A DNA stretch of 64,000 nucleotides from Bryobacteraceae bacterium (GTDB taxonomy: Bacteria; Acidobacteriota; Terriglobia; Bryobacterales; Bryobacteraceae), in assembly GCA_025056455.1 (NCBI GenBank), contig JANWVY010000013.1, forward strand, positions 26,089 through 90,088, written 5' to 3'. Positions 1 through 9,506 of the stretch are shown piece by piece (position 1 is the stretch's first letter; every line of letters starts with the position of its first letter). A program made the position numbers and the translations under genes. A model generated the notes under the pieces. That model ran no database searches and was not told the DNA's origin. It worked only from the letters and a program-made list of their open reading frames with translations.

Positions 1-464
1 TCGTACAGCTCCCGTGCGGTCTTATTTCCAGACAACACAAGACTCAGAATGGGTGAGGCTTCCGCGTCGAGCTTGCGGATCAGCGGCGGCTTGGCGTCAC
101 GCGGCAACAGGCTGATTACGGTCGCGACGGCATCGCGTACGTCTTGGGCCGCAACATCGATGTTTCGTTTGAGCGAAAAGGTAATGGTGATGATCGACTG
201 GCTTTCTGTTGAGGTGGAGCGGATGTTTTCAATGCCCTCTACCGTCGCTACCGCATCTTCAATCCGCCGTGTGATGCTGCTTTCGATTTCTTCGGGCGAA
301 GCGCCGGGCAGTAGGGTGCGCACACTGACGATGGGCAGATCCACATCGGGGAAGCGGTCGATGCCGAGCTTTGTGTAGGAGACTGCGCCTACGACCACCA
401 GGGCCAAAATCAGCATGACGGCGAACACCGGCCGTGCGACGCATACTTCTGCGAGCTTCTGCAT
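1..464 (-). CDS. RND efflux transporter permease (AcrB/MdtB-like), N-terminal part
   Basis: The first 154 codons of an inner-membrane RND pump subunit; the rest lies outside the window. The translation begins MQKLAEVCVARPVFAVML, a cytoplasmic N-terminus leading into the first membrane helix (about residues 12-30). It continues with GIDRFPDVDLPIVSV and PGASPEEIESSITRRIEDAVATVEGIE, the usual opening of the first periplasmic porter subdomain in AcrB-type pumps. The ATG follows directly after the stop codon of the adaptor gene, so the two are surely co-transcribed. The substrate cannot be inferred. Confidence 0.93.
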   Translation of the reverse strand, partial: MQKLAEVCVARPVFAVMLILALVVVGAVSYTKLGIDRFPDVDLPIVSVRTLLPGASPEEIESSITRRIEDAVATVEGIENIRSTSTESQSIITITFSLKRNIDVAAQDVRDAVATVISLLPRDAKPPLIRKLDAEASPILSLVLSGNKTARELY

Positions 465-1655
465 TTAGCGCTCCACTTCGACCCGTTGTCCGGCAACGAA
501 GCGATCCGAGGGATTGAGAACAAGCTCGTCGCCTGGCTGCAAGCCTTCCAAAATCACGATGCTCCCATCGCTGAGCTTACGGCCTAAACGGACAATTCTC
601 TCCGCCAAGACGCCGTTTTGAACGATAAAAACCCGTTCGACTCCGGCAAAGCTCAACACCGAGCGAGGAGGTACCGCGATGCCTCGGGCGTTGGGATCGA
701 CGGTGATTGTAGCTTCAACAAAAGAGCCTGGCTTCAATTGGGCCTCCTCGTTGGGTATTTCCCCTTCAATTACGAGTGAGCGGTTCTGGGCTTCCATGGC
801 GGGACTGAGGCGCATGACACGCCCTGGTTTTGGCGATTGCTGGCCCTCCAAGAGGAGATCAATTCTTTGCCCTGCACGAATCTTAAACGCCTGCCGCTCC
901 GGCACCTGTAACCGCACGCGGATAGGATGCCAGCGGACGAGAACAGCCACTGGGGCGTTCACGGTGAGGAATTCGCCGAGGGTGGCCAGCCGTTGGACGA
1001 TGGCGCCGCGAAACGGTGCGCGAACTACGGTGTCCGCTAGCTGTTGCTTTGCCAGCGCCACCTCCGCGCGGCGTTGCAGGATCTCGGCCTTGGTCCGGTG
1101 CACCTCCTCTACTGCGGCCTGATAACGCGCTTCGGCTGCTTGCAGGGTCACCAGGGACTTTTGATAATCCACGTTGGACACGATACCTTGCTTGAAGAGG
1201 TTGGCAATGTTTTGGCCAATCAGCGTGGCCTCTTTCAAAGACGCTGCTGCCTGCCGGACAATCGCAGTGTTCGCCGGTGCGATATCGTCGCTGTCATTCG
1301 GGCCTAAGCCCAGCCGGGCGCGGGACTGCTCGAGCGCGGCCTCCGCTTGCCGCAGCTTCAGCTCATAATCTTCTTTTTCGAGCTCTGCAATCACGTCCCC
1401 AGCCTCTACGCGGCTGCCGAGATCCACGCGTAAGTCGGCCAGCCGGCCCGCCACCTTGACGCGTAGCGTAGCCTGATCCTCGGCAATCAGCTCGCCCGTC
1501 GCCGCAACAATTTCCGGGACAAGTTGTGTGGAGATGCGCAACGTTCGGACGGGGACTGGCTTGGAGGGCGCCTTGGCTGTGACCGTAGAGTTCGAGTAGG
1601 GCCCGCTACAGGCGACACAGAGCAGGCCCATCACGGGAAGAAAAAATCGCATCAC
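465..1655 (-). CDS. RND efflux periplasmic adaptor (membrane fusion) protein, putative lipoprotein
   Basis: A 396-residue HlyD/AcrA-type adaptor that would link the inner-membrane RND pump encoded just downstream to an outer-membrane channel. The N-terminus MMRFFLPVMGLLCVAC looks like a lipoprotein signal with Cys16 as the lipidation site, although Cys at -3 makes the lipobox imperfect. The order is a first half of the lipoyl-like domain (VKVAGRLADLRVDLGSRVEAGDVIAELEKEDYELKLRQAEAAL), a coiled-coil hairpin (about residues 100-205), the second lipoyl half (VVRAPFRGAIVQRLATLGEFLTVNAPVAVLV) and beta-barrel/membrane-proximal domains. Length is normal for the family. Confidence 0.95.
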   Translation of the reverse strand: MMRFFLPVMGLLCVACSGPYSNSTVTAKAPSKPVPVRTLRISTQLVPEIVAATGELIAEDQATLRVKVAGRLADLRVDLGSRVEAGDVIAELEKEDYELKLRQAEAALEQSRARLGLGPNDSDDIAPANTAIVRQAAASLKEATLIGQNIANLFKQGIVSNVDYQKSLVTLQAAEARYQAAVEEVHRTKAEILQRRAEVALAKQQLADTVVRAPFRGAIVQRLATLGEFLTVNAPVAVLVRWHPIRVRLQVPERQAFKIRAGQRIDLLLEGQQSPKPGRVMRLSPAMEAQNRSLVIEGEIPNEEAQLKPGSFVEATITVDPNARGIAVPPRSVLSFAGVERVFIVQNGVLAERIVRLGRKLSDGSIVILEGLQPGDELVLNPSDRFVAGQRVEVER

Positions 1656-1811
1656 TGGTTAGGCGACCATTCTCTCACAGCCGTTACGAGCCGAGGAGCG
1701 GCGCCAGTGAAATGTACTGCGGGGCGCCGTGCCACCGAGATGAAAAAGAAGCGCAGCTTGGCTACTGAACAAAAGATCCTAGCCTTCCACGCAGATCGCC
1801 ACAGCTAGCTT

Positions 1812-4016
1812 TTAGATGAAGAGCGGCGCAGCAACCAGGGTGATGGTGCTCAGCAGCTTGATTAGCACGTGAATCGAAGGACCGGCTGTATCCTTGAAGG
1901 GATCACCCACTGTGTCTCCGACCACGCTGGCTTTGTGAGCGTCTGACCGCTTTCCACCAAACATTCCCGTTTCGATATATTTCTTCGCGTTATCCCAGGC
2001 GCCTCCACCGTTGTTCATCAGCAGCGCCAGCAGAATACCGCTAATGGTCCCCACCATGAGGAACGCAGCAACCGACGAGGCTCCAACGGGAGTCGTATCA
2101 TGCGCGGTCGAAAAATTGCGGAAAATTACGCCTACGAGAACGGGCGAAACGACGGGCAAAATCCCGGGCAGAACCATCGCTTTCAAAGCGCCCTTGGTAA
2201 CGATGTCCACGCAAGTCCCATAATCGGGATCAGAGCTACCCTGCATGATGCCCGGGTTGGCTCGGAACTGCCGCCGAACTTCTTCAATGACCGTTTGCGC
2301 GGCTTGCCCGACCGCGCGAATTGCAAAAGCACTGAACAGAAAGACCAGCATGGCGCCAAGCAACGCGCCCACAAAGACCGGCACGTTGCCAATGTCAATC
2401 GTGAACTTGATGTTGCGAAGCGCATCCTCGGGGGCCATGTTCTGCATCTTGCCCAGCGCGATTTTTACTTCATCGATATAGGCCGAAAAAAGCAAAAAGG
2501 CTGCCAAGGCAGCTGAACCAATCGCATAGCCTTTCGTAAGAGCCTTCGTGGTGTTCCCTACCGAATCAAGACGGTCGGTCCGTTCGCGAATCTCTTGCGG
2601 CTGCTTGGACATTTCAATGATGCCGCCGGCATTATCAGTAATTGGCCCGAAGGTGTCCATGGCTAGAATGTAGGCGGCGGTTGAGAGCATGCCCATCGTA
2701 GCGATTGCCGTTCCGTACAGACCTGCGGCTTCGGGGGATACTCCGGGAAGCCCCGCTGCGACACCCAAATAATACGAGCCCATGATGGCTGCTGAGATGA
2801 CCAGTACCGGCAAAGCCGTACACTCCAAGCCGACGGCGAAGCCGGTAATGATGGTGGTGGCAGGGCCCGTCTTGCAACTTTCTGCAATTTCTTTCACCGG
2901 ACGATATTTGTATTCGGTGTAGTATTGCGTGATGTAAACAAAGGCAAAACTCGTGACAATTCCGATTACGCCCGCCAAAAACAGCATCAAGTTTCCTTGC
3001 AACAGAATTTGCACCGCAGCGTAGAAGCCAGCCATGGCCAGCAAGGTCGTGACATAATAGCCACGGTTCAGGGCATTCATGGGGTCTTCATCCTCCTTGG
3101 TGCTGACGACAAAGACGCCTACAATCGAGGCAATCAGACCGAAGGCGCGAGCAAGCAAGGGGAACATAACGCCCTTGACGCCAAATACTGGATATAAAGA
3201 GACGCCGAGAATCATGGCGCCGATGTTCTCGGCGGCCGTCGATTCAAAGAGGTCCGCCCCACGGCCCGCGCAGTCGCCGACGTTATCGCCTACGAGGTCG
3301 GCAATGACGGCTGGGTTGCGCGGATCATCCTCTGGGATGCCGGCTTCGACTTTGCCGACCAGATCCGCCCCCACGTCGGCCGCCTTGGTATAAATGCCGC
3401 CGCCAAGCTGGGCGAACAGAGCCACAAAACTAGCGCCAAAACCGAAGGCTACGATTTGGGAGGGTACAGTTTTTGGATCGTCTAAACCGCCAAAGGCGAG
3501 GAAGAGGACGCCAACCCCGAGCAGCGACAACGCCACCACGCTCAATCCCGTGACCGCGCCACCGCGCAGGGCGATTTGAAGCGCTTTGTTCAAGCTCGAA
3601 CGGGCAGCCGAAGCCGTGCGGATATTCGTGCGGATGGAAACCCACATGCCGCTAAAACCAGCCGCCAGTGAGCAGGCAGCGCCGACAATAAAGGAGATCG
3701 TCATCCGGGTCGCTAGAGTGGTGTCTCCCGTGCCCGCCGAATAGGCGACAAAGACGATGACCGCGGAGACGACCGCGAGAATCAAAATTGTCTGGTTCTG
3801 ACGCCGCAAGAAGGCTTCAGCGCCGGCTTTGATGGCGTTGGAGATTCTCTGCATGGCCGGTGTTCCAGAGTCCTGGCTCAGCACGTACTTGGAAAAGAAA
3901 GCGGCCACGCCGAGGGAAAGAACGCTAATTCCCAAAGTGACGAAAAGATAAGTCTGTCCGCCCTCATCCACGGCTTGTAGAAGCACGGACCATGCGGACA
4001 TGTCAAAAACGTACAT
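1812..4016 (-). CDS. hppA: Membrane-bound proton-translocating pyrophosphatase, K+-independent type
   Basis: A 734-residue integral membrane pump that hydrolyses pyrophosphate and moves protons out of the cytoplasm. I chose the ATG at 4016 (MYVFDMSAW) because AGGAGG lies about seven bases upstream; the frame runs open for 32 more codons, but that extension lacks family character. About 15-16 hydrophobic helices are visible. Substrate-site motifs DVGADLVGKVEAGIPEDDPRNP and GDNVGDCAGRGADLFES are intact, as is GDTVGDPFKDTAGPS near the C-terminus. The motif GNTTKALTKG carries Lys where K+-dependent enzymes have Ala, marking the K+-independent, proton-pumping class. It stands alone between the efflux operon and a divergent peptidase gene. 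Confidence 0.97.
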   Translation of the reverse strand: MYVFDMSAWSVLLQAVDEGGQTYLFVTLGISVLSLGVAAFFSKYVLSQDSGTPAMQRISNAIKAGAEAFLRRQNQTILILAVVSAVIVFVAYSAGTGDTTLATRMTISFIVGAACSLAAGFSGMWVSIRTNIRTASAARSSLNKALQIALRGGAVTGLSVVALSLLGVGVLFLAFGGLDDPKTVPSQIVAFGFGASFVALFAQLGGGIYTKAADVGADLVGKVEAGIPEDDPRNPAVIADLVGDNVGDCAGRGADLFESTAAENIGAMILGVSLYPVFGVKGVMFPLLARAFGLIASIVGVFVVSTKEDEDPMNALNRGYYVTTLLAMAGFYAAVQILLQGNLMLFLAGVIGIVTSFAFVYITQYYTEYKYRPVKEIAESCKTGPATTIITGFAVGLECTALPVLVISAAIMGSYYLGVAAGLPGVSPEAAGLYGTAIATMGMLSTAAYILAMDTFGPITDNAGGIIEMSKQPQEIRERTDRLDSVGNTTKALTKGYAIGSAALAAFLLFSAYIDEVKIALGKMQNMAPEDALRNIKFTIDIGNVPVFVGALLGAMLVFLFSAFAIRAVGQAAQTVIEEVRRQFRANPGIMQGSSDPDYGTCVDIVTKGALKAMVLPGILPVVSPVLVGVIFRNFSTAHDTTPVGASSVAAFLMVGTISGILLALLMNNGGGAWDNAKKYIETGMFGGKRSDAHKASVVGDTVGDPFKDTAGPSIHVLIKLLSTITLVAAPLFI

Positions 4017-4295
4017 TTCGTGAACCTCCTCGAAGCGGGTAAGCGCCTTGGGGATGCCCAAGAGCCTTCGCCCGACCAGCCCGCGAAAGCTCTCCCAAGA
4101 TCTGTCGCGCATCCAACCAACCGCAATACCTTCAGCCGGGAAGATTCACCTTGCGGGCAAAATTAGGATTACTAAATCAGGGCTCAGTTAATCATGATAA
4201 CGATACTCCACTCGCTGTTCTTGAAGCAAACTCGCTGCGAGCGAGCGCAGCCGCCCAAAACGCGAGATCGAAGCGACTGCGCTACACTCGGCACC

Positions 4296-6878
4296 ATGAC
4301 CCGCTCTCGGCTGCTCCTCGTTGTGTTGTGGCAAGCAACGCTTCTTAGCGCCGCGGTTTTGCCCACTCCTGAACAGTTTGCCGGTTTCCGAATGGGCGCA
4401 GACCGCAAGCTGCTGCGGTGGGAGCGCATCGTCGAATATATGAGGCTAGCTGCTGCATCCTCGCCCCGGGTGAGAACCGAGGAGCTTGGCAAAACATCCA
4501 ACAACCACCCATACATTTCCGTAACGATCAGTTCACCGGAGACCTTAGCGAACCTCGAAGGCTACCGCGCCACCCAACGACGTCTCACTTACTCGGCAAA
4601 TCTGGCCGCCGAGGAGGCCGCTCAACTGATGGCGAACCACAAAGCCATCGTGCTGATTACGTGCAATATTCACGCTACCGAAATCGGCTCAAGCCAGATG
4701 GTCTTGGAGCTCGTGCACCGGCTGGCTACGGAGGATTCTCCTTACATCCGGCATCTGCTGGACAACGTGATTCTCGTGCTGGTGCCCTCAGCCAATCCTG
4801 ACGGACAAATTCTCGTCACTGACTGGTACAACCAAAACTTGGGTACGCCCTACGAAGGCAGTTCGATGCCTTGGCTCTATCACAAATACACGGGGCATGA
4901 CAACAACCGCGACGCCTTCATGAATACCCAAATCGAAAGCCGCATCTTAAACAAACTGACTTACAAAGATTGGCTGCCCCACGTCTTTCTGGACGAACAC
5001 CAGATGGGGAATCTGGGTGCCCGCATATTCGTTCCGCCGTTCAAAAACCCGATCAACCCGAATGTCGACCCTGTGATTTGGCAGCTGAACGGGATGTTTG
5101 GCTACGCCATGGGGAACGCCCTGCATGAAAAAGGCTACACGGGCATTATCAACGATGTGATGTACACCAGCTGGTGGCAAGGTGGCTTTGTGATGCAGGC
5201 TTGGTGGCACAACATGGTGGGGCTATTGACCGAGGTGGCGAGTGTCGCCATTGCGACTCCCGTTGACCAACAGCGCGCCCGGCCTGGCGAAACAGTGGCC
5301 GGCCCGGAGCCGTCCGCCGAACAGATGCGGGCCCGTGACCCGCGCCAGCCGCTTCCCCCTCCGCGTGATACTACGCCCCGCAACAATTACCCACGTCCCT
5401 GGTTAGGCGGGCGTTGGACGCTGCGGGATATTGTCGATTATGAACTGGTGGCCACCTTCGGGTTGCTCGAGGCCGTTGCCAATCACCGTCACACCTTGAT
5501 CCGGAGCATCTACCAGCTGAACCGTAGGCAGATTGAAATAGGCGCTCAGCAACCGCCCTACGCCTGGGTGATTCCTGCCACGCAACATGATCCTCCGGTG
5601 GCGACACGTCTAGTGGAAATCCTGGACGAGCTGGGAGTTGAAGTGCATCGCGCAGTCGAAACGTTTCAGGCTGCTGGCCGGAGCTTCCCCGCGGGTAGCT
5701 GGGTGGTGCTGATGTCGCAGCCCTATCGCGCCTTTGCCAAAGATCTGCTCGAAAGACAATCCTATCCCGTCCAGCGCACAGCTTCTGGAGCTATCGAGCG
5801 GCCCTATGATGTGACAGGGTGGACGTTGCCCTTGCAAATGGGCGTTGAGGCGATTGAGGTGGCTAACCGCTTTGAGGCAAAGCTCGAGCGCGCGAGTTCC
5901 TTTCCCCTGCCAGCCGGTAAGTTTTCCGCCTCTTCTCAACCAGCGGCCTGGCGTGTCGGGCGCGAGACGAACAACACGGCGATTGCTATCAACCGTCTTC
6001 TCAAAAGCGGCGCGCAGCTTTCCGTCGAAACCACGGGCTCGGTGCTCGTGCGCGGAGATCGCCGAATTCGAGAACAGTTAGAGGAATATTCGCGATTACT
6101 AGGCATTTCCGTCGAGGGTCTTGAATCTCCGCCTCCTGCTGGCCGGCGCTTGAAGGCGCCGCGTACTGCGCTCTACCAGCCCTGGACGGCAAACATGGAC
6201 GAGGGATGGACACGGTGGCTCTTAGAGCAATACGAATTTCCCTACACCACGATTCATAACAAGGAGATTCAAGCGGGCGGCTTGCGCGAGCGCTACGATG
6301 CAATCTTGCTAGCTGATCAGGCTAAGGATTCGATTGTCAACGGATTCAACACGAATTTCACCCGTCCCGAGTATCGAGGCGGAATTGGCGCAGATGGCGT
6401 GCGCCACTTACGCGAATTTGTGCACAGCGGAGGAACGCTCATTGCGCTAGGGCAAGCCGGATTGTTGCCCGTTGAGGAATTTCCTCTGCCCCTAAAGAAT
6501 GCGCTCAAAGGCCTGCGTCCGGATCAATTCTCCTGTCCTGGTTCCATTTTGCGCGTCTTCGTTGATCCGGCGCATCCAGCTGCCTACGGTATGCGAAGAG
6601 AAGCATCGGCTGTTTTTTATAACGACGTGGCATTTGAACCTGCTCCGGGCTTAGGTGATGCGGTGGTGCGTGTCATTGCCCGATATCCTTCCTCGCGCCT
6701 TCTTGAGAGCGGCTGGATTGGCGGCGAAGAGTTTTTGCAAGACAAAATTGCCGCTGCTGAAGTCACCTTCGGCAAAGGGAAAGTATTGCTGCTCGGCTTC
6801 AGCGTTCAGAACCGCGCCCAGCCCCATGGCACGTTTAAACTTCTTTTCAATTCGATTTTTCTGGCCGGGATGGAATAA
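4296..6878 (+). CDS. Secreted M14-family zinc carboxypeptidase-like protein with C-terminal glutamine-amidotransferase-like fold
   Basis: An 860-residue protein. The ATG at 4296 gives a clean signal peptide (MTRSRLLLVVLWQATLLSAAV); the frame is open upstream to 4194 but that part is unlike a secretion signal. The zinc site of M14 peptidases is recognisable: NIHATEIGSSQ supplies the H-x-x-E pair, DEHQMG the third ligand His, and LLTEVASVA is a plausible catalytic Glu segment. The last 230 residues (YDAILLADQAK, GIGADGVRHLREFVHSGGTLIALG) resemble the class I glutamine amidotransferase/ThuA fold that often follows M14 domains in large bacterial members. It probably acts on peptides outside the cytoplasm; specificity is unknown. 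Confidence 0.85.
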   Translation: MTRSRLLLVVLWQATLLSAAVLPTPEQFAGFRMGADRKLLRWERIVEYMRLAAASSPRVRTEELGKTSNNHPYISVTISSPETLANLEGYRATQRRLTYSANLAAEEAAQLMANHKAIVLITCNIHATEIGSSQMVLELVHRLATEDSPYIRHLLDNVILVLVPSANPDGQILVTDWYNQNLGTPYEGSSMPWLYHKYTGHDNNRDAFMNTQIESRILNKLTYKDWLPHVFLDEHQMGNLGARIFVPPFKNPINPNVDPVIWQLNGMFGYAMGNALHEKGYTGIINDVMYTSWWQGGFVMQAWWHNMVGLLTEVASVAIATPVDQQRARPGETVAGPEPSAEQMRARDPRQPLPPPRDTTPRNNYPRPWLGGRWTLRDIVDYELVATFGLLEAVANHRHTLIRSIYQLNRRQIEIGAQQPPYAWVIPATQHDPPVATRLVEILDELGVEVHRAVETFQAAGRSFPAGSWVVLMSQPYRAFAKDLLERQSYPVQRTASGAIERPYDVTGWTLPLQMGVEAIEVANRFEAKLERASSFPLPAGKFSASSQPAAWRVGRETNNTAIAINRLLKSGAQLSVETTGSVLVRGDRRIREQLEEYSRLLGISVEGLESPPPAGRRLKAPRTALYQPWTANMDEGWTRWLLEQYEFPYTTIHNKEIQAGGLRERYDAILLADQAKDSIVNGFNTNFTRPEYRGGIGADGVRHLREFVHSGGTLIALGQAGLLPVEEFPLPLKNALKGLRPDQFSCPGSILRVFVDPAHPAAYGMRREASAVFYNDVAFEPAPGLGDAVVRVIARYPSSRLLESGWIGGEEFLQDKIAAAEVTFGKGKVLLLGFSVQNRAQPHGTFKLLFNSIFLAGME

Positions 6879-6881
6879 AGG

Positions 6882-8444
6882 CTACAGTTTCGTAGCGATC
6901 GATTTGGCCTGCAAGAACTGCAACAAATAATCCGGACCGCCAGCTTTGGAATCGGTTCCTGACAGATGAAAACCTCCAAAGGGGTGAGCGCCTACCATGG
7001 CGCCGGTGCACTTGCGGTTGATGTAGAGGTTGCCGACAAAAAACTCCTGTTTAGCCCGGGCAATCTTCTCCGGATTTTTGGTATAGACGGCGCCGGTCAG
7101 GCCGTATTCGGAATCGTTCGCGAGTTCAAGCGCGTGATCAAAATCCCGCGCCCTGGTGACCGCTAGGACAGGTCCGAAGATTTCCTCTTGAAAAAGCCGG
7201 TGACGAGGCTCAATTTCGGCGAACACTGTTGGTTCGACGAAGTATCCTTCGCCGGGCGGAACACCGCCCCCGCACACCAACCGGCCTTCGCCCTTTCCAA
7301 TTTCAATGTAGTTGAGAATCGTTTTCCGCGCCCTTTCATTAATTACCGGGCCGAGATCGTTGCCATATTCCTCCGCTGGCCCCTGGCGCAGGCCCACCAC
7401 GCGCGCCTTCAATCGATCGAGAAATTCGTCGTATACCTTGCTGTCGACAATCGCGCGCGAGCAGGCGGAACATTTCTGTCCTTGAAACCCGTAGGCCGAA
7501 ACGACGACGCCCGCAACCGCCTGATCGAGGTCCGTCTCGTGGTCGACGACAATGGCGTCTTTGCCTCCCATTTCCGCTACTACCCGCTTGATCCAAATCT
7601 GGCCTTTTTGTGGCCGGGCAGCCAGCTCGTTGATGCGCAGGCCAACATCCTTGGATCCGGTGAAAGAGACAAAGCGGGTGAGAGGATGCTCCACTAAGGC
7701 GTCGCCCACCACGCTTCCGCTCCCCGTTAGCAAGTTGACGGCTTGCGAAGGGAAACCAGCTTCGAGCAACAACTCGACAAACTTAGCGGCAATGGTTGGG
7801 GTGTCGCTTGAAGGCTTAATCACAACCGTGTTGCCCGCCACTAAGGCCGCCATGGTCATGCCCACCAGGATTGCTAGCGGAAAGTTCCAGGGGGGGATGA
7901 TGACACCGGCGCCGAGCGGCAGGTAAACCAGCTCGTCATGCTCACCGGGCATCTGAACCAGCGGCTCTGGGCTGGCAAACCGGACCATTTGCCGCGCGTA
8001 GTACTCGCAGAAGTCAATCGCTTCGGATGTATCGGCTTCCGCTTCGGGCCAGTTTTTGCCGGCCTCGAGGATCAGCCAGGCGTTAAACTCGTCTTTGCGC
8101 TCGCGAAGCAGACGGGCGGCCTGAAGGGTGAGGTGTACGCGCTCTTCATAGGGAGTCCGGCTCCAAGATTTGAAGTAGCGATGCGCTGACTCTACGGCAC
8201 GAGCCGCCAGTGCCGGGTCCGCTTTCTGATGCAGGCCGACGATCTCGGAAGGATGCGAAGGATTTAGGGAAGCAAACACCCCGCTACCCTTCACTCGTTC
8301 GCCATGGATCCATAAATCGTATTCCTGACCAAGCTGGGAACGGACCTTGGCGAGAGCCTCCTCCATGGCTTGACGGTGGGAGGGAAGAGAAAAGTCCCGG
8401 TAAGGCTCATTCCGGAATGTTTCCATCTTGGGTAGCGGCGACAT
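6882..8444 (-). CDS. rocA: L-glutamate gamma-semialdehyde (1-pyrroline-5-carboxylate) dehydrogenase
   Basis: A 520-residue aldehyde dehydrogenase, the usual length of stand-alone P5C dehydrogenases, oxidising glutamate semialdehyde to glutamate with NAD+ in proline catabolism. Visible motifs are PPWNFPLAILVGM, FTGSKDVG (NAD binding), the general base Glu in VAEMGGKDAIVV (about residue 291) and the nucleophile Cys325 in GQKCSACSR. The C-terminus GAMVGAHPFGGFHLSGTDSKAGGPDYLLQFLQ is characteristic of the PutA C-domain/RocA branch. No proline dehydrogenase gene lies nearby. Translation may begin at the first ATG or at Met7 (METFRNEPYR). It follows the YtxH-like gene by three bases and is probably co-transcribed with it. 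Confidence 0.92.
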   Translation of the reverse strand: MSPLPKMETFRNEPYRDFSLPSHRQAMEEALAKVRSQLGQEYDLWIHGERVKGSGVFASLNPSHPSEIVGLHQKADPALAARAVESAHRYFKSWSRTPYEERVHLTLQAARLLRERKDEFNAWLILEAGKNWPEAEADTSEAIDFCEYYARQMVRFASPEPLVQMPGEHDELVYLPLGAGVIIPPWNFPLAILVGMTMAALVAGNTVVIKPSSDTPTIAAKFVELLLEAGFPSQAVNLLTGSGSVVGDALVEHPLTRFVSFTGSKDVGLRINELAARPQKGQIWIKRVVAEMGGKDAIVVDHETDLDQAVAGVVVSAYGFQGQKCSACSRAIVDSKVYDEFLDRLKARVVGLRQGPAEEYGNDLGPVINERARKTILNYIEIGKGEGRLVCGGGVPPGEGYFVEPTVFAEIEPRHRLFQEEIFGPVLAVTRARDFDHALELANDSEYGLTGAVYTKNPEKIARAKQEFFVGNLYINRKCTGAMVGAHPFGGFHLSGTDSKAGGPDYLLQFLQAKSIATKL

Positions 8445-8447
8445 GCA

Positions 8448-8711
8448 TTAGCCTTGTACGAGCTTCCGGCCGCTTTCAAAGAGTTCTGCTGCCTCGTCAG
8501 CCATCTTGCGGCCGCGTTCGAAGATTTCCCGCCCGCGTTCCATTAACTCCCGGCCTGATTCGCCCAGTTTTTCTTTCCCTCGCTCTGCGCTTTCTCCCAA
8601 GCGGCGGCGAGTTTCGGCCCCCGAGGCGGGAGCAAACAGCAGCGCGATTGCAGCGCCCAACGCTGCGCCAGCGACAAACCAAGCGACCCGGCTTGTATGA
8701 TCTTCCTTCAT
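8448..8711 (-). CDS. YtxH-like small membrane protein
   Basis: An 87-residue protein with one N-terminal membrane segment (VAWFVAGAALGAAIALLFAPASG), followed by a charged amphipathic helix with repeating ERG(R/K)E-type heptads. The glycine/alanine-rich helix ending in LFAPxSGxETR is the hallmark of the YtxH (gas-vesicle/stress-related) family. I start at MKEDHTSR (8711) because it directly precedes the membrane helix; an in-frame start at 8735 adds eight residues. It is the upstream partner of the P5C dehydrogenase gene. The family has no firmly known function; a stress role is only suggested by related proteins. Confidence 0.8.
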   Translation of the reverse strand: MKEDHTSRVAWFVAGAALGAAIALLFAPASGAETRRRLGESAERGKEKLGESGRELMERGREIFERGRKMADEAAELFESGRKLVQG

Positions 8712-8821
8712 GCGCAAGTTCCTTTCCCTCCCCATTGTAGCCAGCCGGGGCCTGATCTTAACGGGCGCGAGTTGGTTTTGCTGACCAACGCCCCGCTAGA
8801 CCATTGGGATATGGTTGAAGT

Positions 8822-9472
8822 ATGGAAGAGAACAAGCAAACGCCCGCTCCTGTCGATGCCTCCCACGAACTAGATCTTGAGCCGGTCTTTACGGCTGTTG
8901 GTGCTGACGCCGAACTGGAGGCTCTGGCCATCCACTCCATGCTCGAGGCCAATGGCGTTCACGCCGTGGTTGTCGGCTCTTCCGCTTTGCCCAATCTCCC
9001 GTTTGAAGTCCGGGTCCCGAGCGAGGAGAGGGATTTGGCGCTGCGGTTAATTGAAGAGGCGAAAGCGGCTGGGCCGGCCGCAGCGGAGGAAGCCGAACAA
9101 CAACAGCCCTCCTACACTCCGGGTGTGCTCGAGCGAGCGATTCCCACGCTACCGTCGTTGAATCTTGATGAGTCGCTTGCCTGTTATCAGCAGCTCGGAT
9201 TTCAGCTGACTGCCCGTTATGGAGATGACTACGCCATCCTTAGCCGGGATGAGGCCGAGATTCACTTATTCAGCTTAGACGACGAGCACGTGGCCAAGAA
9301 CTCTGGCTGCTATTTTGTCGTGCGCGACGTTGAAAAGCTCCACAACGAAATTGTCGCCAACGGGTACACCCAGATTGGAGCTGTGGAGGAAAAGCCTTGG
9401 GGGATGCGTGAGTTCACGCTCCAGGACTCAAGCGGCAACTGTTTGCGTTTTGGCCAGCGCGTGAGGGAATGA
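8822..9472 (+). CDS. DUF2007-like domain fused to a glyoxalase/bleomycin-resistance (VOC) domain
   Basis: A 216-residue cytoplasmic protein in two parts. Residues about 16-85 (EPVFTAVGADAELEALAIHSMLEANGVHAVV through LPFEVRVPSEERDLALRLIEEAK) match the pattern of small DUF2007 'putative signal-transducing' domains. Residues about 100-213 (LNLDESLACYQQLGFQLTARYGDDYAILSRDEAEIHLF and WGMREFTLQDSSGNCLRFGQ) form one VOC unit of the bleomycin-resistance type, including the terminal WGxREFxxxDxxGN signature. Resistance members of this type bind ligand without catalysis, so sequestration or sensing is as likely as enzymatic activity. It is divergent from the YtxH-like gene, with 110 bases between starts. 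Confidence 0.82.
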   Translation: MEENKQTPAPVDASHELDLEPVFTAVGADAELEALAIHSMLEANGVHAVVVGSSALPNLPFEVRVPSEERDLALRLIEEAKAAGPAAAEEAEQQQPSYTPGVLERAIPTLPSLNLDESLACYQQLGFQLTARYGDDYAILSRDEAEIHLFSLDDEHVAKNSGCYFVVRDVEKLHNEIVANGYTQIGAVEEKPWGMREFTLQDSSGNCLRFGQRVRE

Positions 9473-9506
9473 TCTCCGGCTGAAATGCCGTCTCAACGCT
9501 CGACCA

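Noticed and set aside
4017..4112. 32-codon N-terminal extension of the pyrophosphatase
   Set aside because: A strong AGGAGG precedes the ATG at 4016 and the extension is arginine-rich and unlike the family.
4231..4245. CTCGCT-GCG-AGCGAG inverted repeat before the M14 peptidase gene
   Set aside because: It is short and lies in GC-rich sequence where such repeats arise by chance; no spacing argument supports an operator.
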